Positions 62,073 through 64,000 of a stretch of DNA of 64,000 nt are shown here, piece after piece. The position numbers and the translations under genes are program-made. Origin of the DNA: Thiohalomonas denitrificans (GTDB taxonomy: Bacteria; Pseudomonadota; Gammaproteobacteria; Thiohalomonadales; Thiohalomonadaceae); contig NZ_JAENYR010000001.1 of NCBI RefSeq assembly GCF_016841685.1, forward strand, positions 4,591 through 68,590, in the 5' to 3' direction. Positions within the stretch are counted from its first letter, which is position 1, and each line of letters opens with the position of its first letter. Below the pieces are notes generated by a model that ran no database searches, had not been told where the DNA came from, and saw only the letters and a program-made list of their open reading frames with translations.

Positions 62073-63986
62073 TCAGGCCGCTTTCTCTGCGTCTTTGAAT
62101 AGTTGGTTTACTTGAGGTGCTCCAAGGGTTTCATGTTCGAGTAACGCCTGGGCAAGGACGTCGAGCTTGTGGCGGTTTTTCTTCAGCGTATCCAATGCAT
62201 AATTCTCGAATGCTTCCAGGGTCTTGCGGATTTCCTTGTCGATGATCTGCGCGGTCTGTTCCGAGAAGTCGGGTGGCTGTGCCATCTCGCGTCCGAGAAA
62301 GACGTGCTCCTCGCCTCTCGGAAACGAAGCCGGGCCGATGACCTCGCTCATGCCCCACTGGGAGATCATGCGGCGCACCAGACGGGTGGCCTGGGCGAGG
62401 TCCGCTTCGGCGCCTGAAGTCACCTCCCCGAAGACGGTTTTTTCTGCCACCCGGCCTCCCAGCATTACGGCGACACGGTCCTTCAGGTAACTGAACTTGA
62501 CGTTGTGGCGCTCTTCCTCGGGTAGCTGTTCCGTGGCGCCCAGCGCCCGTCCGCGGGGAATGATGGTCACCTTGTCCAGCGGGTCGGCTTGGGGTAACTC
62601 CCAAGCGAGCACCGCGTGGCCGGCCTCGTGATAGGCGACCAGTTTGCGCTCATCCTCGTTGAGCAACCCTTCGCGCTCCTCGCCCAGTATGATCTTGTCG
62701 CGAGCACGATTGATATGGGCCATCGACACGGTGTCATTTCCGTCACGCCCGGCGAGCAGGGCGGCTTCATTGACCAGGTTCTCAAGGTCGGCCCCGGAAA
62801 AACCCACCGTGCGCTGTGCAATCAATTCGAGGTCGACATCCTCATCGAGCGGCATTTTTCGGGTGTGCACGCTGAGGACCTGCTTTCGCGCCTCTTTGCG
62901 TGGCAGATCGAGGACTACCTTGCGATCGAAACGGCCGGGGCGCAGCAGAGCCCGGTCCAGGACATCGGGGCGATTGGTGGCTGCCAGCACCACCACCTGT
63001 TCATGGGGCTGAAAGCCATCCATCTCGGCCAGGATTTGGTTCAGGGTCTGTTCGCGCTCATCATGCCCGCCGCCTACACCGGTGCCACGGGAACGGCCCA
63101 CGGAATCGAGTTCGTCGATGAAAATGATGGAGGGTGCTTCCTGTTTGGCATCCTTGAACATGTCACGCACGCGGGCGGCACCGACCCCGACGAACATCTC
63201 GATGAATTCCGAGGCGCTTATACTGTAAAATGGTGCCCCAGCCTCACCGGCAACGGCTTTGGCCAACAGGGTCTTGCCGGTACCTGGGGGACCCATCAAC
63301 AGAATCCCTTTGGGGATCTTTGCCCCAAGGCGACGATAGCGCGTGGGATCCCGCAGATACTCGATGATTTCACGTAGATCCATCTTGGCGTTTTCGAGTC
63401 CCGCCACATCGTTGAAGCGCACGTTCGTCGTGCCTTCGCGGAACCGGCGGGCCTTGGACTTGCCGAAGCTGAACATGCCGTCGCGGCCACCGGCCCCTCC
63501 CATGCGTTCCTGCATTCGGCTCCAGGCCCACCAGAAAAGGGCGATGATCAGGATCCAGGGCAGTATTCCGATGAGGGCCGACGCCCACCAGGGGGTCTCG
63601 GCGCTCTCGGCGTGAACGGTTACGTTGTTTTGTTCCAGAAGCGGGATCAGATCGGGATCTTCGATCGAAGGTAGGGTGGTGGTAAACCCCTGAGGCTCCT
63701 CCGGCCGGGGCGCCGGTTCCAGATCCTGGTCCGTCGGCTGTTCGGGCTGCACATAGCGGCCACGGATTTCCTGGCCTTCGATGGTGACTTCGGCGACGCG
63801 CCCTTCACGCACTGCCTGCTTGAATTCGGTATAGGCCAGGGACTCGGTGACCAAGGGTCCGGTGGTGGTGTTCGCCCAGTAGAGAAACAGTCCGGAAACC
63901 ACCAGGATCCAGAGGAGATAGCGCCAGTAGAAATTGCGCCTCCCGTCGGCACCGGGTCCGCGCTGCGGCCTGTTCGGCTTTTCCAT
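62073..63986 (-). CDS. ftsH: ATP-dependent membrane zinc protease FtsH
   Basis: 637 residues. Two TMs ([17 protein letters not shown], about 23-39; [19 protein letters not shown]) flank a periplasmic domain carrying a Pro/Glu-rich segment ([20 protein letters not shown]). The AAA domain has [10 protein letters not shown] and [15 protein letters not shown] with the SRH region [20 protein letters not shown]. The zinc motif HEAGH follows. The usual neighbours rlmE and folP are not seen, so this could be a second FtsH paralogue. The ftsH start is about 15 bp from the window edge, so the upstream side is not visible. Confidence 0.97.
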   Translation of the reverse strand: MEKPNRPQRGPGADGRRNFYWRYLLWILVVSGLFLYWANTTTGPLVTESLAYTEFKQAVREGRVAEVTIEGQEIRGRYVQPEQPTDQDLEPAPRPEEPQGFTTTLPSIEDPDLIPLLEQNNVTVHAESAETPWWASALIGILPWILIIALFWWAWSRMQERMGGAGGRDGMFSFGKSKARRFREGTTNVRFNDVAGLENAKMDLREIIEYLRDPTRYRRLGAKIPKGILLMGPPGTGKTLLAKAVAGEAGAPFYSISASEFIEMFVGVGAARVRDMFKDAKQEAPSIIFIDELDSVGRSRGTGVGGGHDEREQTLNQILAEMDGFQPHEQVVVLAATNRPDVLDRALLRPGRFDRKVVLDLPRKEARKQVLSVHTRKMPLDEDVDLELIAQRTVGFSGADLENLVNEAALLAGRDGNDTVSMAHINRARDKIILGEEREGLLNEDERKLVAYHEAGHAVLAWELPQADPLDKVTIIPRGRALGATEQLPEEERHNVKFSYLKDRVAVMLGGRVAEKTVFGEVTSGAEADLAQATRLVRRMISQWGMSEVIGPASFPRGEEHVFLGREMAQPPDFSEQTAQIIDKEIRKTLEAFENYALDTLKKNRHKLDVLAQALLEHETLGAPQVNQLFKDAEKAA

Positions 63987-64000
63987 GATGAAGTCTGTTC

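Overview
The window is GC-rich bacterial chromosome from a gammaproteobacterium. Evidence: the suhB-trmJ-(cysE)-iscR-iscS-iscU-iscA-hscB-hscA-fdx-iscX order, the ndk-rlmN-pilW-rodZ-ispG-hisS-yfgM-bamB-der block, queA-tgt-yajC-secD-secF, cmoB and ppsA. A free-living purple-sulfur-bacterium-like or Chromatiales-like lineage would fit (cobalamin-dependent ribonucleotide reductase, NosL-type metal chaperones, a SoxXA-binding-protein-like lipoprotein), but genus cannot be fixed from sequence alone.

Region 1 (1-16.6 kb) is an accessory island lying against the 3' end of a tRNA-Leu(CAA) gene. Reading leftward from the tRNA it holds: a 932-residue STAND ATPase with an N-terminal Cap4/DUF4297-like nuclease and a C-terminal SEC-C zinc motif; a protein of unknown function; an AlpA-like excisionase; a small protein; a winged-helix protein whose 3' end is built from 20-21 bp palindromic iterons; a complete type I restriction-modification operon (hsdM, hsdS, a wHTH-PD-(D/E)XK protein, hsdR, a YgjP-like metalloprotease); and a three-gene unit of a GHKL ATPase, a STAS-like protein and a membrane coiled-coil protein. 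No integrase gene is visible. This looks like an integrated defence island.

Region 2 (16.7-42.2 kb) is core chromosome: tRNA queuosine synthesis, the Sec accessory complex, the ISC iron-sulfur cluster operon behind an IscR-type promoter, and the ndk-to-der block. A second cysteine desulfurase sits between iscR and iscS. Many intergenic gaps carry small symmetric repeats: GCAAAG-type or CACGGGGA-type foldback elements, a REP cluster after secF, and a 386 bp MITE-like element between tgt and yajC.

Region 3 (42.3-56.9 kb) holds housekeeping genes in mixed orientation: class II ribonucleotide reductase, an M23 peptidase with xseA, guaB, cmoB, ppsA, an M50 protease with CBS domains and PolX. It includes two more MITE-like elements (244 bp and 216 bp, with perfect 19-20 bp terminal inverted repeats) and a 44-codon membrane peptide gene preceded by a perfect FNR-type box.

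Region 4 (56.9-64 kb) is a tight minus-strand operon joining a single-pass protein, a MacB/FtsX-type ABC permease and ATPase, a polytopic protein with an HHHCPFC motif, a TlpA-like lipoprotein and two NosL-like proteins. It is plausibly a periplasmic metal (copper) or thiol handling system. An FtsH paralogue follows at the window end. Gaps of about 280 bp at 12425-12704 and 13302-13582 show no gene apart from a hairpin noted below.
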